NCBI RefSeq assembly: GCF_000003815.2
Contig: NC_049983.1
Location: 9,407,470-9,471,469 of the forward strand
Direction: 5' to 3'
DNA: 64,000 nt
Source of the DNA: Branchiostoma floridae
Taxonomy: Eukaryota > Chordata > Leptocardii > Amphioxiformes > Branchiostomatidae
Both the position numbers and the translations under genes were made by a program. Of this stretch, positions 25,353 through 38,398 are shown piece by piece (the stretch's first letter is position 1; each line of letters begins with the position of its first letter). A model generated the notes under the pieces. The model made no database searches, was not told the DNA's origin, and saw only the letters and a program-made list of their open reading frames with translations.

Positions 25353-26189
25353 GCACATGGTAGAGGGCACATGTAAGCTGTGACTCACAGACACAATCTG
25401 AAGTCTAAGACATTGATTTATGACAAAGAGATACAATGTACACTGAATCTGATCATCATTTTGGATCATCTTAAAGATTAAGTTGAACTTTTAGATTTTG
25501 TTTGTAATCTACACATTCATCACATTTCTCAATGTGTGTTGTGTTAAACATAAAGTTTAACTTAGAATCAGGCAATGTACACTGATAGAATCTGTTACAC
25601 TTCTTTCACTGAGATATGTTTAGGGTATACAGGCTTCTGGATGAGTACAGATTGGTGATTTAGTGCTTAGCTAGTAAGCATCATCACCAAGTGTTTTGTG
25701 CAAATAAAAGAGATAAATGCGTCGTTGATTTAAGCTGAAGTAACTGTTGTTTCATGGGTCTTCCTAAAGCATTTCAATATCAACTAGGAACATGAAATCA
25801 AAAGGATTTGAACAATTGAAGACACAGATTCGAAATAGCTTTCTTGATTTGTGGAAGTTTTGTTGCTTTCTTCACCTGAAGACAATATCATGTACTGCAT
25901 GCACTGTCAAGGAGGATGAAATGACTGGAATTTTTAGTGTTGTAGCTACATTCTATCCAGAAATGTAAGGAAAGTTGATGAACAGAGGCCTATACATGTT
26001 TTATGACGCTGTTTTGTTGTGTTTCCCAGGGAAATGGCTCTCATTAACACAACAATACTACCCTTAATTATAACATGACCTTTCCGTACTAATCCCCATT
26101 TTGCTGTTGTAACTTTCTGTCTGTGCCAAATGGGGGAAATGAGGCACAAGTCTGCCATCTCCATACTGTAAACTATGGTAAGTGCCGAC

Positions 26190-28920
26190 AGTTTGATTTT
26201 TTACGATGGCATTACGCGCTTAGTGATCTCCATGAAATGGCCAAATGATTAGCACTTCGGGGTATCGAGTTGTAGATCTCGGAAGAGCTGCTTAGGAAGT
26301 CTGATCGCTCAAATCCCGATGACGGCAATTTAGAAGTCGTTGACGTAAATGGCGACCGGACGTGGACTTATGATGTACCGTCGCTTGTGTGGGAGTTGAC
26401 GTCTGTACCTGGTTACAGGTTATTATGTCCACGTATACAATACGGTGTTTTAATGGTCTTGCATGTAATTTATTGTGCCTGACAGAGCTTAAAAACTTAA
26501 GAAGGGACACACCTGTATAGCTTTGCTTGTAGGCATGAATCGGGGCTGTCTCCAGCTTTAGATTTTTACTGTCCAACATTATTGAGGAGCCCAGTGTTGT
26601 CAATTTTGGGTGTTAAATTTGTCATTTTTAGCTTTAATGAAAATACATTTTTTCAGCAGTTTCATGTCATGAAGTTTAGATATTTGGACGAATCGGGTGA
26701 GGTTTTTGTCTGTTCCAAGAAGGGATTTCTGTCTCATGACGGAGGGATAGATCCTGGAGAGAGCCTTCGTAGGAATGCCAAATGGTCATCGTTACATATT
26801 ACATGACTTTGTATAATCTTTTTATTAGAACAATCCAGGTGTTGAATCGTAGTAGAAAACCCATGTACTAACATTTACAAGTAAGCTTGTTTTGTAACAC
26901 CTCATTCTCGAAAAATGAACCTGCACCGAGCAATTTTTAATCATCAGAAAAGATGGTAACATTATCATTCACAAACATTGCAACATTCCTTTTTATACAT
27001 AATGTTTTATTTCAATATGTCGTAGATAATTGTCAGTAGCCAATTTTTCACACTGCCCAAATCTCTTTCAAACAGAGTTCATTACATCTGTCATGTGCTG
27101 AAAGTGGATTTATTGCTGTCATTGTTGCACCAAAATTGATGCTTTCAATAGTGCAGGCAGTCAAAGTCTCTGCCCCTTATCTCCGAAAAAAAGAGAGTTG
27201 TAAAAAGAATAAAAATCATTAGCGCTATCATCTGTCCTGACAGACGCTGTCCCTCGGTCCCCGAGTCCACTTCTTCACACTGCGCAGATAAGATAGAGCG
27301 TGAGCGATGCGAATATGTCGCCGTTCCTCTGATAAACAGCCCCGTCTGAGGGGTAATTAATGGAGTCATTAGCAGAAAATGAGTCCTGTAGGTTGGGGGG
27401 ATTTGCAACTTATCTGTAACGATTTGCTGGCATTCTTCGTCGCGGCCCCGATAGCTTCCAAGGTTTTCGGGACACCTCTTGTCGCTGTAGCAGCGTGGCA
27501 CGGTAGATTCGGCGCACTCTGACCCCCAAACTCATAAGTTTGTCAACATGCTTGCAGTCATACGTGACATCTCAACTGTTGGCAGGGTCTTATCTTTCGA
27601 AGATAACTTCATAATGCAAATAGTCGTTACTTCGATCGTTCGGAACAGATACCTTTGGTCCCTCTTGCTGATATGGCTGTAATTATTATAAATCATTTTT
27701 CATACATGATGAAATTATCAGATATGTCAGTTGGGTGTAGTCCCACTGTTGGCTGTGTGCGTAAGAAAGTGTAAAAGACAAATGAATGTGCTTTATCAGA
27801 GGGCTTAACACATGCATCATGTTTAGATACAGCCGACAGTCTCAGACAACAGTTTTATTAGATAATTGCTGGGAGATAAGCTCTCAACAGTAATTCCTCG
27901 CCAGAAGAAGAATATGTTCATTAGAGAGTGCCTTTTAACAATTTCTGTCCCTGCATGCTTGATAAGCTTAGCACTGTAACAACTATCCGTAGGTACTGAA
28001 ATCCATAATCACCAAAACTGTGATGTCTGTTGCAAACAATGAACCTGACAGTGTAAAGTTTCAGATTTACTTCTCTTTCCAGTATTTTATCCAATGAAAA
28101 CTTTTAAGCCCTCAGTGTATACGTAGATTTACAACAGGTGGAGCTTTTTTTGTTCCACAGCTGTGCTTAGACGGATGTTCGTGTATTTTGGCACCCTGTT
28201 TTGCACAGTCACATATAGCCATTCGTATCCCTTCAGATTACGCGCTCATCCCTGGGAAATTTCCATCCGTCTTCCCCCTGCGTCATGACGCTGTAACTAT
28301 CGCCTCCGTCACACCCGATGGAGGAAGTCTGCCGCGCTGATATCTCGTGTAATTATTGTAAATCAAGAAACATGCTGCGGGAGACATGGAAGATTTTTCA
28401 TATTCATATCTATATGATGAAGTCGTCCCAACGTTATTAGTAACAGCGAGTTGCGGTGGCGGGAGTCAGGGGGATGTAGTAGCGACCGCCTTTGTTGCGA
28501 AGACGCGATTTTTCAAATATTCGGACATAAAAATGCCATACATGTTGGTGGCAGGCTTGGGAGAATAATTAATGGGCGCACGTTATCATGTGGCAGATAG
28601 TCACTAAGGTGTTGATATTGCAGTAACTGGTATCTCTGTGCGTGTGTATTAAACCATCTTTTCTGGCTGCTGGAAGCAGGCGGCATGTCTTGCAGATAAG
28701 AAAGTAATTTGGACAAGTTGTCATGCGCAAAATAAGGAGATAAGTGTCGCTGTACACCCCGATACGGGTTGCTGTGAGCCAGTAAATTTTCCGTCTCAAC
28801 AGGTGGATGGACCTTTCGAAAGGCTGCGATCGTTAGAAGCGCGCTCGAGGAGGGGGACGCTGTCGGGAACGACCGGCGCTATCACGAATCTCGTTATCTT
28901 CTGAGTACAAGTTTTGAAAT
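26190..28920. promoter_or_regulatory. Cluster of three small GC-richer islands (H, I, J)
   Basis: Islands at about 26.19-26.47, 27.14-27.68 and 28.17-28.92 kb alternate with AT-rich spacers. Short frames inside them (for example 27145-27501 on -) are not recognisable proteins. All lie in the intron between 20.2 and 29.5 kb. Confidence 0.35.
26540..26595 (-). repeat. Dispersed repeat family B, reverse copy (core)
   Basis: On the - strand it reads GGGCTCCTCAATAATGTTGG, then AAAGCTGGAGACAGCCCCG, matching the other cores. Confidence 0.5.
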
Positions 28921-29474
28921 AAAGCATTAACAGGTGTGATAAGTGGTTAGAGTAGTAAAGATCAGGTACTGCTTAGGCGGGGGACATCATAAGCACGTTA
29001 ACCCTCAAACTTTTCTTCCAGTGTTGATAACACACTTTTAGAACAGGACAAAATCCGTGCTACCGGTAACAGTTCTTTGATCAATCTTCATTCCTTGTAC
29101 ATCAAAGAAATGGTAGTGATATTTGTGTTTTGTGGTATACTCTAACGAAGTGTCAAATCTGAACATGGTTTGTAAGAGATGACTGTCGAAGGTGATAATC
29201 ATGGTTTCCTGAGATGCGCTAAGACAAGAGGCGTACCATTTCGATATCAGCCATGTAACAGATGTGAGCTCAGACCTTGTCGCTGATACCAAAGAGATCT
29301 CAGTCCCTCCTATCTCGCTGTTTTATTACCTTGTGAGTTGTGACAAAGAAACGAGGATCAAAGATTCAGCGGGAACTCCAGCGCCGCTGGTGTTTGAGAT
29401 GGGACCGGTATCGCTTAACTGATACTGCGTGGAGTTATCTCTCGTGTCAGACGTCTTGTTGTCTTTTTTTACAG

Positions 29475-29603
29475 AGGAACTCTGACCGTGTGCGGACGAA
29501 GTGGGCCCAGCGGGCACTTCTACAGGAGTTTAAGGAAGCCATGTACGCTCACTCCGCGTACCAGTTCCCCAAGTTCCTCTTCCACAAGCACCAGGGACAC
29601 AAG
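29475..29603 (+). CDS. C2-domain protein, exon following the C2 domain
   Basis: This 43-codon exon, phase 0 to phase 0, has a strong polypyrimidine acceptor (TCTTTTTTTACAG) and donor AAG|GTCAGT. It encodes RNSDRVRTKWAQRALLQEFK, a likely amphipathic helix, then EAMYAHSAYQFPKFLFHKHQ, rich in aromatic and basic residues. It joins in frame to the C2 domain after PLADM across a 9.3-kb intron. Third-position G/C preference matches the other C2 exons and differs from the AT-rich flanks. I do not recognise a named domain. No stop occurs within the exon, so the gene continues downstream. Confidence 0.8.
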
Positions 29604-32399
29604 GTCAGTTTATCTCTGTTGAAAAGTACTTTTTGTAGTGCCGTGGAAGATAAAAGTGACTTGAGGGGGGGGGGGCATCGAAGTAAGGCATGTTGCACAG
29701 ATAACATGCTACGTGAAGTAACAAGACTGAAGTGAAGTTGGAGTAAAGAGTGGCAACCTGCATAGAAAGAAGTCTGCATGAAACCGAAGTGCATTGTGGG
29801 ATTCACTACTTTCAAACGTGTCTCTATCTCAATCCATGTTTGCCATCAATATTAGTGGATCACCCAGATCCAAAGGCTAGACATTGATAAGTTAACATAT
29901 TTTGAATAGAATGCAAAACTGCTATTTTAGGAGTGTCTTGTATTATTGCATCACAGCCACACATGCTTCATATTGCATTGCATTTTCTTGCTGGCTATGC
30001 TTTTGTCATATTTTTTTCATCTCTTGTTTCTTTTTTATATCCACCTTAGTCCCCAAACTTTTGCTCAGCCATTTTCTTACGCCCTCTTTCCACTGTAGAG
30101 TGGCTACTCAACAAGCAAAAAATTGACGGATCGCCCAACAAATTTCGCAGATAAAGAACAATTTTTTTACATCTTGTACCACATCCTTATCAAGAAATGA
30201 AGGTTTTCCAATTTTGAATGGCAGCTCTGGTCCAGTGGAAGGGGGCCTTAAAAAAAGAAGAAAAGAGTGCTTTGGACCTTTCTGTACGGTGTTACATCAC
30301 CAACATAGAGTCTTATGGCTATGCGTGTAGCATATCTTACTTGGAATGAAGCCATCGTTTAGATAAAAACAGAAAAGGGATGTACATGTACTTCCCGTGG
30401 CAACTTTGTGCAACAATGACAAATTGTTGATACCCACTAGACTCCATTCAGCCTCCTCTTTGCAGGAGTCCCTAAAAACTTCCTATTCAAAAGTGGGGGC
30501 TGACATTTCCTTTTGGCATCAAGACTTTTGAACAAGTATGGACATAAAGAGAAAAATGTCTAGGAATCTCCAATGTTTATCCCATAACTTCCTATTAAGG
30601 CTTGGGTGAGGGAGCTTTTGTGAAACTCTGTAGGGGACATGTCGCTGAGAGATATATCGTCTCACATGCCGATCGCTGTGAAATGATTCATAATCCCCCT
30701 TCTGCGTAATTAGCATTGGGATCGTCAAGGACTCATTACAAGATAACACCCTCAGAATTGTTTTCGATATTGCAGCAGACAACACATTTTACTAATGGCC
30801 GCTTCTCTTTAATTGGTTTGAATTTTGAAACTGTATATCTGCTGCAATCTGAAATCCTTGCGTCCTTCTGTCTTGCGGATGCATGCAATCGGCCAGACAG
30901 AACAGAACAGTTATGAGATAACCGAAGGAAAAGAGACGCCTGTGGACTGGATATCACATTTCCTGTGCGAGTGACACACCCTGTCATGTTTTGGAACTGT
31001 AACAAACAAAGTTGGGAGGACTCCTGACCCGCCAACCTGTTTGGAAGGCAGACAACGTAATGTCCATGTAGATGAAATGGTAGGGGTTATTTTGTTGGTC
31101 TTTTGGCATCCTTTTCATGGACTACAAGAAAGCATTGGCCAATGTAAAAGGTGTAGAAATGCAGAAATTGATACAGAAGACCAAGAAAATGTCCCCAACT
31201 GCTTCATCTGCTTGGATGTGATGGACAACAGTGGTCGGCATTCCGAGCCAGCTGCTCCACAGACAGCTCAATCGGGGCCGGCGACAGAGTGCCGCTACCC
31301 TGGCATGTGTGACATTTTGCTGGAAGGTGTTCTCCTCGACTGAACACAGGGGGCCTGGGTGCGGCGGTGGTGGTGTTGTTGTGTTGCCCAGATCACTTGA
31401 AACCCTTATCGTGTCCATCGCTTTGGAGATATATGATAGCGCAAGTGATATGATAACGTACGATATCCCCTTGAAAGGAGAAAAGTTAAGTTGTAGGAAA
31501 GCCCCCTCCCCATACCATGGGATGACATCTGCTAACATGCACTTGTGTGTCACATGTAGGTTGTATTTGAGGCCTGATTTAATTCTGTGTGACCATTTAA
31601 GACAGGGCTTTTTAATCGGCTTAAGGCCTTGTAAGATAAGGATTACAATGCCTTATTAATTTAAGTATCAATCTACATGTTTACACATTCTCATAACCCA
31701 TACAGCATAGACAGTATGTATAACTTTTTAATCCTTACTATGTAGTAATAATTTAGTAAAAAAGCATGGGTTGAATGAACTGCCAGTCAGTCATTTAATT
31801 CTTGCCTTTGATTAAGATTTTTGAAAAGTAATTGTAGATATTCTGAAGCTGAAGAAGTTTTGAAGAAGTTTTGAAATTGAATTAGACACTAGGAATTACA
31901 TTGTATACAAGTTATACAAAACATTCTATCCATTCTATCCAGGCATTTTGTTTTTTTATGAAAGAATACAAAGTGTACATCTCAAAATTGTTTAATTGCC
32001 AAAACTACAACATCGTTCTGGTCCCTTTTGAACTTTTGTTGCCTTTTTCCTTTCATTTGGAAAGAAAGGAAGTAAAATTTAAGTCTATAGGAAGTGGATA
32101 AAGCCATAAACCAGCGTTAACTGTTGAGCTGTTGAACCAAAATTGGCTTTATTTTGTAATTGGAATACAATGCCTGTAAATATTGCTTAAAAGACAAAAG
32201 GACACACAGAATGTGAAAAAAAAAATCAGTTCTTGTATTTGGAATTCCTTGAGTTACCTGGCAAAGTTTTGGTTTCTATTGGTTGCAGCATCTAGTTAAA
32301 GGGGGGTGTCACAGAAGATACAGAAAGCAGTATTTCAAATAGGATAATTCAGGTGTGAAAATCCAGGTAATTGCAGAGTTGGTCAGTCAGTAATTAGTG
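29604..32399. other. Intronic or downstream DNA without recognised genes
   Basis: AT-rich sequence with a GC-richer part at about 30.6-31.4 kb. Frames of 100-143 codons near 31.0-31.6 kb on both strands overlap one another and show no family signature. Confidence 0.4.
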
Positions 32400-32570
32400 T
32401 GACTTATGCCGTCCCCGTCTGAGGGCCAGTCTCGGACCGGCTTCCTGTGACCCGAACAACAGGTTTTCTCAAGCGTAATTAAAGCCATTAGTGTAATTTG
32501 CGCTTGTCTGGTCTTATAACGCACATTTTCTCCACTCAACTACTCGCTCAGTTCCAAACCTCTTTACTTC
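32400..32570. promoter_or_regulatory. Compact island with homeodomain-type sites
   Basis: A GC-rich half (CCGTCCCCGTCTGAGGGCC) is followed by GCGTAATTAAAGCCATTAGT and GTAATTTGCGC, giving several ATTA cores within 40 nt. It stands out sharply from AT-rich flanks. Confidence 0.35.
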
Positions 32571-33162
32571 TTAAGTGCTTGGCATAAATCAAGGATGCTG
32601 CCCGACAGTTGTCATTCAGTGTCTGGAAAGAAAACAAAAACAGAAATGTCTTGGAGGTCAGTGGGTAAGGACGGCACAATGAAAATATCAACACTCAGGA
32701 TATGTAAACAGCCATTGCATGGCATGTGGTTTCGGTGTGTGCCGCCATTGTTTCCAGTGTGTTGAAGTCAAGGATGCATGATCCCTAGTAGATCAAAGGA
32801 TTAGACACAAATCCTTGATCACTCCATCAGACTAAGTCTAATACCTGTCCAGAAAATGACAGAACTAGATGCTAATCTCTTGCATTGCAATTAGGTTGAT
32901 GAAATTGAGTCAAGGTACATGTACAGTACATTGTACTGCTGTTTTTGTTTCATCGAAAGTTGTGGGTTAGTATATTTACATTGCAAGTTTGACAAGAGAG
33001 TTTCTGTGATCAAAATGTCTTAAGAAAAGTTTCCATCACAAAATGATTGGCACTAAGACTGTGATAGCATGTTAAAGCATTGTGCAGAGAACCGCAAAAA
33101 TGTGGGTGTTTCTATGAAAAGCTTACAGTAAATTTGTATGTGCTGTATGAAGTCAATCTTAC

Positions 33163-33330
33163 AGTAAGCCTGTACAAGTGACTAACTACATTTAATTATA
33201 AGGACAACATTGCCAAATGCAACTACTTTATGGTGGTCCCAATTTTTCCTCATTGCCATTAGCATTAAGAATCCTGTCTATAGTAACCACCTATCCACAT
33301 AGACCAGATTCTGTTGGTCCCAAGTGGTCT
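33163..33330. mobile_element. Reverse-oriented relative of the 37.7-kb MITE
   Basis: GCCTGTACAAGTGACTAACT, then GCATTAAGAATCCTGTCTATA, then ACATAGACCAGATTCTGTTGG appear in the order expected for the inverse of the 37737-37930 element. Its right end runs directly into the tandem array that starts at 33301. Confidence 0.5.
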
Positions 33331-33985
33331 TTTTGAGCAGTTTTAACTGTGTGTACAATTATAGCCTAAACATAACATCACATAGTGACAGTTGCACTAA
33401 ATAAACTGTACACAATATGGCAATGACAAAAATGACAACTTGTTGAAAAAAAAGTGCATAAACCAGATTTTATTGGTCCTGAGAGGTCTTTTTGAGCAGT
33501 TTTAATTTTGTCTACAGTTGAAACCTAAACATAAAATCGCACGGTGACAGTTGCACTATATAAACTGTACACAATATGGTAATGACAAAAATGACAAGTT
33601 GTTGATGAATTAGCTATACAAAAAAGAGACCAGATTTTATTGGTCCCAAGTGGTCTTTTTGAGCAGTTTTAACTGTGTTTACAGTTATAACCCAAACATA
33701 ACATTACATGGCTACAGTTACACTAAATAGACTGTACACAGTCATGGCTACAGTCACACTGTCAACTTGAAGGATTAACGATAAAAAAAGTGCATAGACC
33801 AGATTTTATTTGTCTCGAGTGGTCTTTTTGAGCAGTTTTGAATGTGTCTAAGTCTATGAGAGAGAACTGTGTCTATGGTTATAGGCTAAACATAACATCA
33901 CACAGTGACAGTTGCACTAAATAAACTGTACACAATATGGCAATGACAAAAATGACAACTTGTTGAAGGATTAACGATACAGCAA
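33301..33985. repeat. Four-copy tandem array, unit about 160-185 bp
   Basis: ACCAGATTTTATTGGTC...AAGTGGTCTTTTTGAGCAG starts anew near 33303, 33462, 33629 and 33798. Each copy continues with AACATAACATCACA, GACAGTTGCACTAAATAAAC and ATGACAAAAATGACAA. The unit opens with the terminal segment of the MITE that abuts it. Confidence 0.85.
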
Positions 33986-35254
33986 AACTACAGGCAGGTG
34001 TGAAGACTGGAGAAAAAGGCAGACTTTCCAGGCACAAACCACCTGTTTCTGCCCTGACAGAAGCCGTGGACCAAGTTGAGTGATTTACACCACACATGGT
34101 TCCAGTCTGTCACTAGGTGGGTGGGACCCCATCAATTAGTGCACAGTCCTGTCTCAAAAATCACAAACAGTTCAGGCAGTGGCCTGGAGGTATGTTACCT
34201 CTACCCTCTTAATATGGGAGAAGTCACTGGTTATACGGTACCTTGTACCTAGGCTTCAACGTTCGTTTGTGGTGTCATGTACATGAGATAGAAACCTTAT
34301 CCATGGCAGTATGGCAGCAGCCCAGGTCCTTTTCATTGAACTGATCTGGAAGTTTGAATAATGACAGGATTTTAACAAATAGAAAGCAGTGAAAGTCCAC
34401 TGTTCAGGCTTGTTCTAAGAGATAGGATGTAGAAATGTGCACACAGTAGCAGGAAATGTTGTTGATGTGTGGTTACTACTACATGTACATCACAGTCAGA
34501 TTACGAGCTAACTTGGGAATGTAGTTCCGTAGTGACATACTGACATTGAAAATTAGATGGTGTAGTAAGAGAAAAACTATCACTGCTTTGAGTATAACAT
34601 TACCCAACTGTCCAATCTGCATTTGTCTGTGCAAGGTAGAAAATGGGCAAAAGAAACTTCAGTCATACCATAGAGGCTTTTTTACTGGAATATATTGCAC
34701 AATCAAGGCCATGCTCTACATGTGTATATACATTTGTAGATGTGTATCAAAAATGTGGTCATGATGCATGTAACTACACTAAGCTATAGATTGTCATCAA
34801 GTTCAGGCACATAAGTATGTATGTATGCTTATAAACAGTAGCACTCTTAGACAAGAACAATACATTGTTTATAGTTATACACTATAAACTGTACCATGGG
34901 AGATGTCTACAATGGAAGTAAAGAAGTCATTGTGCAATCTTTTATCTCCAGTTTTGTAAATGAACAAAATTTGATCAAATGAAATGAAAAGAATTCTCCA
35001 ATTTCCTCAAACATCCTCAAACAATTGATAAATTTGTGAAATTTTATGACTTGTCAGAACATAGCTATCTTTTTGTAAATCCAGGAATGAAGCATTTTTC
35101 CATTTTGTAACTTTTGCTGTTATCTGTACTTAAAGTCAAAGATGCAAAATTCATGAAGACTTGTATCTGTACATCAGGTAAAGATACAATCTGAAAAGAT
35201 AAAAGGTCAAATCAATAGGTACTGAGAACATTACTCAAATTGTTTTCATGTAAA
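33986..35254. other. AT-rich stretch, nothing recognised
   Basis: No exon, RNA gene or repeat copy could be supported here. Confidence 0.5.
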
Positions 35255-35256
35255 TA

Positions 35257-35834
35257 CGAGGGGCGTGCAATTAGTAATGGTCCTGACCCATTTCCCATAG
35301 CAGGAGATTAATGAAACTTGGCACAGTTATTAGTCTTTCTCTTCATAGGAATCACCCAGAGTTATGCATTTCTCCCATCGTTTGATGCAGCTCTGGACAC
35401 CGATTTTGTAGGACACCCCAGGTTGGTCCTCCAACTGATGCCTCATCAATGGCACAAGAGGGACGACCAGGTCTGGGAGCTGTTTCCACAGACTTCCAGC
35501 CACGTTTGAATTCAGGATGCCAGCGTTTTACAAGGTCATATGATGGGGCATCATCACCATAAGTTTCATTTATTTCATCAAAAGTCTTCTTTGGTGTGCG
35601 TCCTTTCAAATACAAAAACCGGATCACTGCGCGACACTCAACTGGTTCCATTTCACACCTGGTCCATTTCGCACCTGACTAAGTTCAAACACCAGTAAAT
35701 CAGAAACCACAATTAGTTCAGAGCTGTCTTTTGCAACATAACCCATAGAGATATGAATTATTACACATACAAAATTTCATTTAGATCAGACAACTGGAAG
35801 TGGGTCAGGACCATTACTTATTGCACGCCCCTCG
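35257..35834 (-). mobile_element. mariner-family deletion derivative (non-autonomous)
   Basis: A 578-bp element is bounded by 34-bp inverted repeats that match at 33 positions (CGAGGGGCGTGCAAT...) with TA at both flanks (35255-35256, 35835-35836). A - strand ORF (35352-35651) begins MEPVECRAVIRFLYLKGRTP and contains YGDDAPSYDLVKRW and PRPGRPS. This is the N-terminal helix-turn-helix DNA-binding region of Mos1-like mariner transposases. The catalytic D,D34D core is absent; the ORF jumps to an unrelated-looking tail and stops. The element could be mobilised only by a transposase supplied in trans. Confidence 0.93.
35352..35651 (-). pseudogene. Truncated mariner transposase (HTH domain only)
   Basis: The 99-residue ORF covers the paired-like HTH domain (residues 1 to about 68, ending at the GRP linker) and about 30 further residues including VGGPTWGVLQNRC. 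A full mariner transposase is about 340 residues with three catalytic acidic residues; none of that core remains. The surviving HTH might still bind the inverted repeats and act as an inhibitor, but that is speculation. Confidence 0.85.
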
Positions 35835-36229
35835 TAGTATATACATGTAGAATAAGTTTATTTTCTCACTCACATTCACTCCATGGAGCTCCCAGTTGTC
35901 CATTATAGACATGTTTTATGTTGGGTCAACTTTTGGGCATGATGCTCACAATAAACACATGTGGACCAAGGAATTCTTGTCTCCTGTTAGCCACATTTTT
36001 CCGTGGGAAAAGTCAGATTTTTTTTATTGTGGGATGCCAAATTTACTGTGCCTTGCTGGAGACATAGATAACATGCTGACAATGTATTCATCAGGTAGTG
36101 GAGTGTGGTAATCTCATTATGTGTTCCACAATGTTAAATGTTTTCTCTCATCGTCTCTTATTTCGTTTTAATGTCTCCTAATTGAAAAGTGGACAGTGTG
36201 TGTTATTCTGTTTTTCTTCCCAGGACTCG

Positions 36230-37560
36230 CCCCATTGGTACCCACACTGTGTAATGACAAAGATGGCATTTCAACCGTAACAGTACTGTCAGGATGCTCT
36301 GATTTATTTGCAAAGCAGACAATATCTCCTAGCACATGTGCTTGTCTCCCATAACAATAAGAGGATGTCCTGTTGATCCGAATTATCCAAGTATGTCACC
36401 GCCGTGGCATTTTCTCTACCAGACAGACCGTATTCGTATCAAAGAATAAAAGATGATAAATTGTTGCTGGAGGTAAAAAAAAGGACGAAAATAATAGCAG
36501 CTGTACAAAGTCCCTTGTACAAAGCCTAGTACTAATCGGCACCGAAGGCGAAAGAAAGGGAAGGGAGAAAACAACACCTAATGAGGGTAGTAATAACTTA
36601 TACCTAAAGGCAAGGACGTCATATTGAGTGTTCTGGCTCAAGTCAAGTGGATGACAGCTCGGTTCCATACACCCCTCGATCCCACACCCTGGGCAGGTTT
36701 CTTTTTTGTGGTTTCTATAATAAGTCGGGAAAACTTTGGTTGGAATCAAAGGTCCGACTTGCTGGCACCGACACACTTAACGGGGGCACGCTTCTGGCTA
36801 TCAAGTATCACTTATTACAGGATTCTTTTTGTTGCGTGTGATTTTTACATCATAGATTTATGATTCAAAGAATTGAATTTTAAAGTTTTATGCATCAGAC
36901 TTTTTTGTAGAAAACTTAATAAGAAATGCGTAAATGCTAATTGCTTGATGTATATGTAGTTTATTTAGTAAAAAAAGCAATGTTGTAATTTAATTTGATT
37001 TTTATAAAAGCTCTTTTTCTCTGCCACGTTGCATGACATTAGCAGTGAGTATCATTACATGTGTGACACAATGGTCATCATAATACATTAAGTGTATATA
37101 ATTCATAGTAGAAAGAAAACCGTCGTTGACCCCATACATTTGCCCGGAACTAAGTGTATAACATGATGACAAATATAAGAGGTCTGGATGTTGATATTGA
37201 GAAAAAGTTACCCCACACTAGTTATATTGTATACAAAGTTGTTATGAATATAGCCACCAGCAATACATTCCCAGTCACGTAGTCAGGATGCCTGGTCCCT
37301 GGCTGGAGCCATTACGACATTCTCCCTCGTTGCCCTGGGTTCAGGTTCACAGCACCCCTTTGTTTTCCCGTGGTTAGGCCCGGCTCCACTTCGCAATTAA
37401 GAGCGCGGCCTTACGCTCCCGCCGCCATTGTTTACCAACAATCGCTCTTGTCGTTAACGGCGCTGAAGTTGACAGCTTAATCTGAGAGAGCGTACTGTCG
37501 GGGTATGTCAAATGTCAGACTTTGACAGGAAAAAGTCTCAAGGCCCTTTTTTCTGACACC
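36230..37560. promoter_or_regulatory. GC-richer islands N/O
   Basis: Stretches at about 36.23-36.83 and 37.27-37.56 kb are richer in G+C and CpG. The second contains CGCAATTAAGAGCGCGGCC and CCGCCGCCATTG. No coding content recognised. Confidence 0.35.
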
Positions 37561-37736
37561 CCCAATATTATCATACTTCTACTATAAAAGCTTTATCCTT
37601 GTAGGTCGACGACCCCAAGATATGACCATCTATCTTTGTAGACAGGATTTATTGAGATCTGCTTCATGAATAGTTCCTTTGTTAGAATTTTGAAAGTCTT
37701 CAAGTAAGGAATCAGATATCTTGCCTTTATACACAG

Positions 37737-37930
37737 TCAGACCTGCCTAAGAAGACCAATAAAATCCACTCTACATAGACATGTACGTGGACGGGTGGTC
37801 ATTATAGACAGGATTCTTAATGCTTGTGGCAATTGGAAAATGGTAAAATGGTCTTTAGGCACCACCATAAGGTGGTCACATTGGCCAGGTGGTCTTTATG
37901 TAGAGGTGGCCACTTGTACAGGTTTGACTT
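37737..37930. mobile_element. MITE with GTCAGACCTG / CAGGTTTGAC ends
   Basis: The left end GTCAGACCTGCCTAAGAAGA and right end, inverted, GTCAAACCTGTACAAGTGGC form imperfect inverted repeats around a 194-bp non-coding element. The centre (TATAGACAGGATTCTTAATGC) is matched in reverse near 33260-33290. Confidence 0.6.
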
Positions 37931-38398
37931 CACTTGGGACAGAATGTTGGGAAAGATAATCTTGATCAACATATTAATCTGTAACAGTTGTCTATATGCT
38001 AAAATTGGAGGCAAACCTTGTTTTCTCTATGATAGCAAAAAAATGATACAGAAATCTTTGTACAATATCTTTTTAAAAAAACTAGCTGCCTGTATTTATT
38101 TGTTATGTTTTATTTTTAAGAGACATCAGTTCAAACAAAGGTCTAACTTCGAGTTTCAGACTTTCGAAAAACAACCAACTTTTCTGATGCTGTCCCCTCA
38201 GTGGAATATGATTGCTGCCGTTGTCGCACCGTCACTGTCAGATCTATTAATAATGGAAATACCAAAGGTGAGCATCATTAGCGCTATAGAATTTCCTGAA
38301 ATGAGCAAAGAATGTGGAGACATATACCACTGAGTGTCTGACCTTTGCGAGAATTGCCCGCTCCGGCTGTCTCACAGGAGCCATACCCTAATGGGTTT

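Noticed and set aside
31122-31659. Overlapping 142-143-codon frames on both strands
   Set aside because: They overlap each other on opposite strands, have no recognisable motif and no supporting splice sites.
33301-33985. CRISPR-like array
   Set aside because: Units are tandem and adjacent with no unique spacers, in animal DNA.
37824-38333. 169-codon + frame, the longest in the window
   Set aside because: It runs out of a MITE (37737-37930) into AT-rich DNA, with Lys/Phe/Ile-rich low-quality sequence and no motif.
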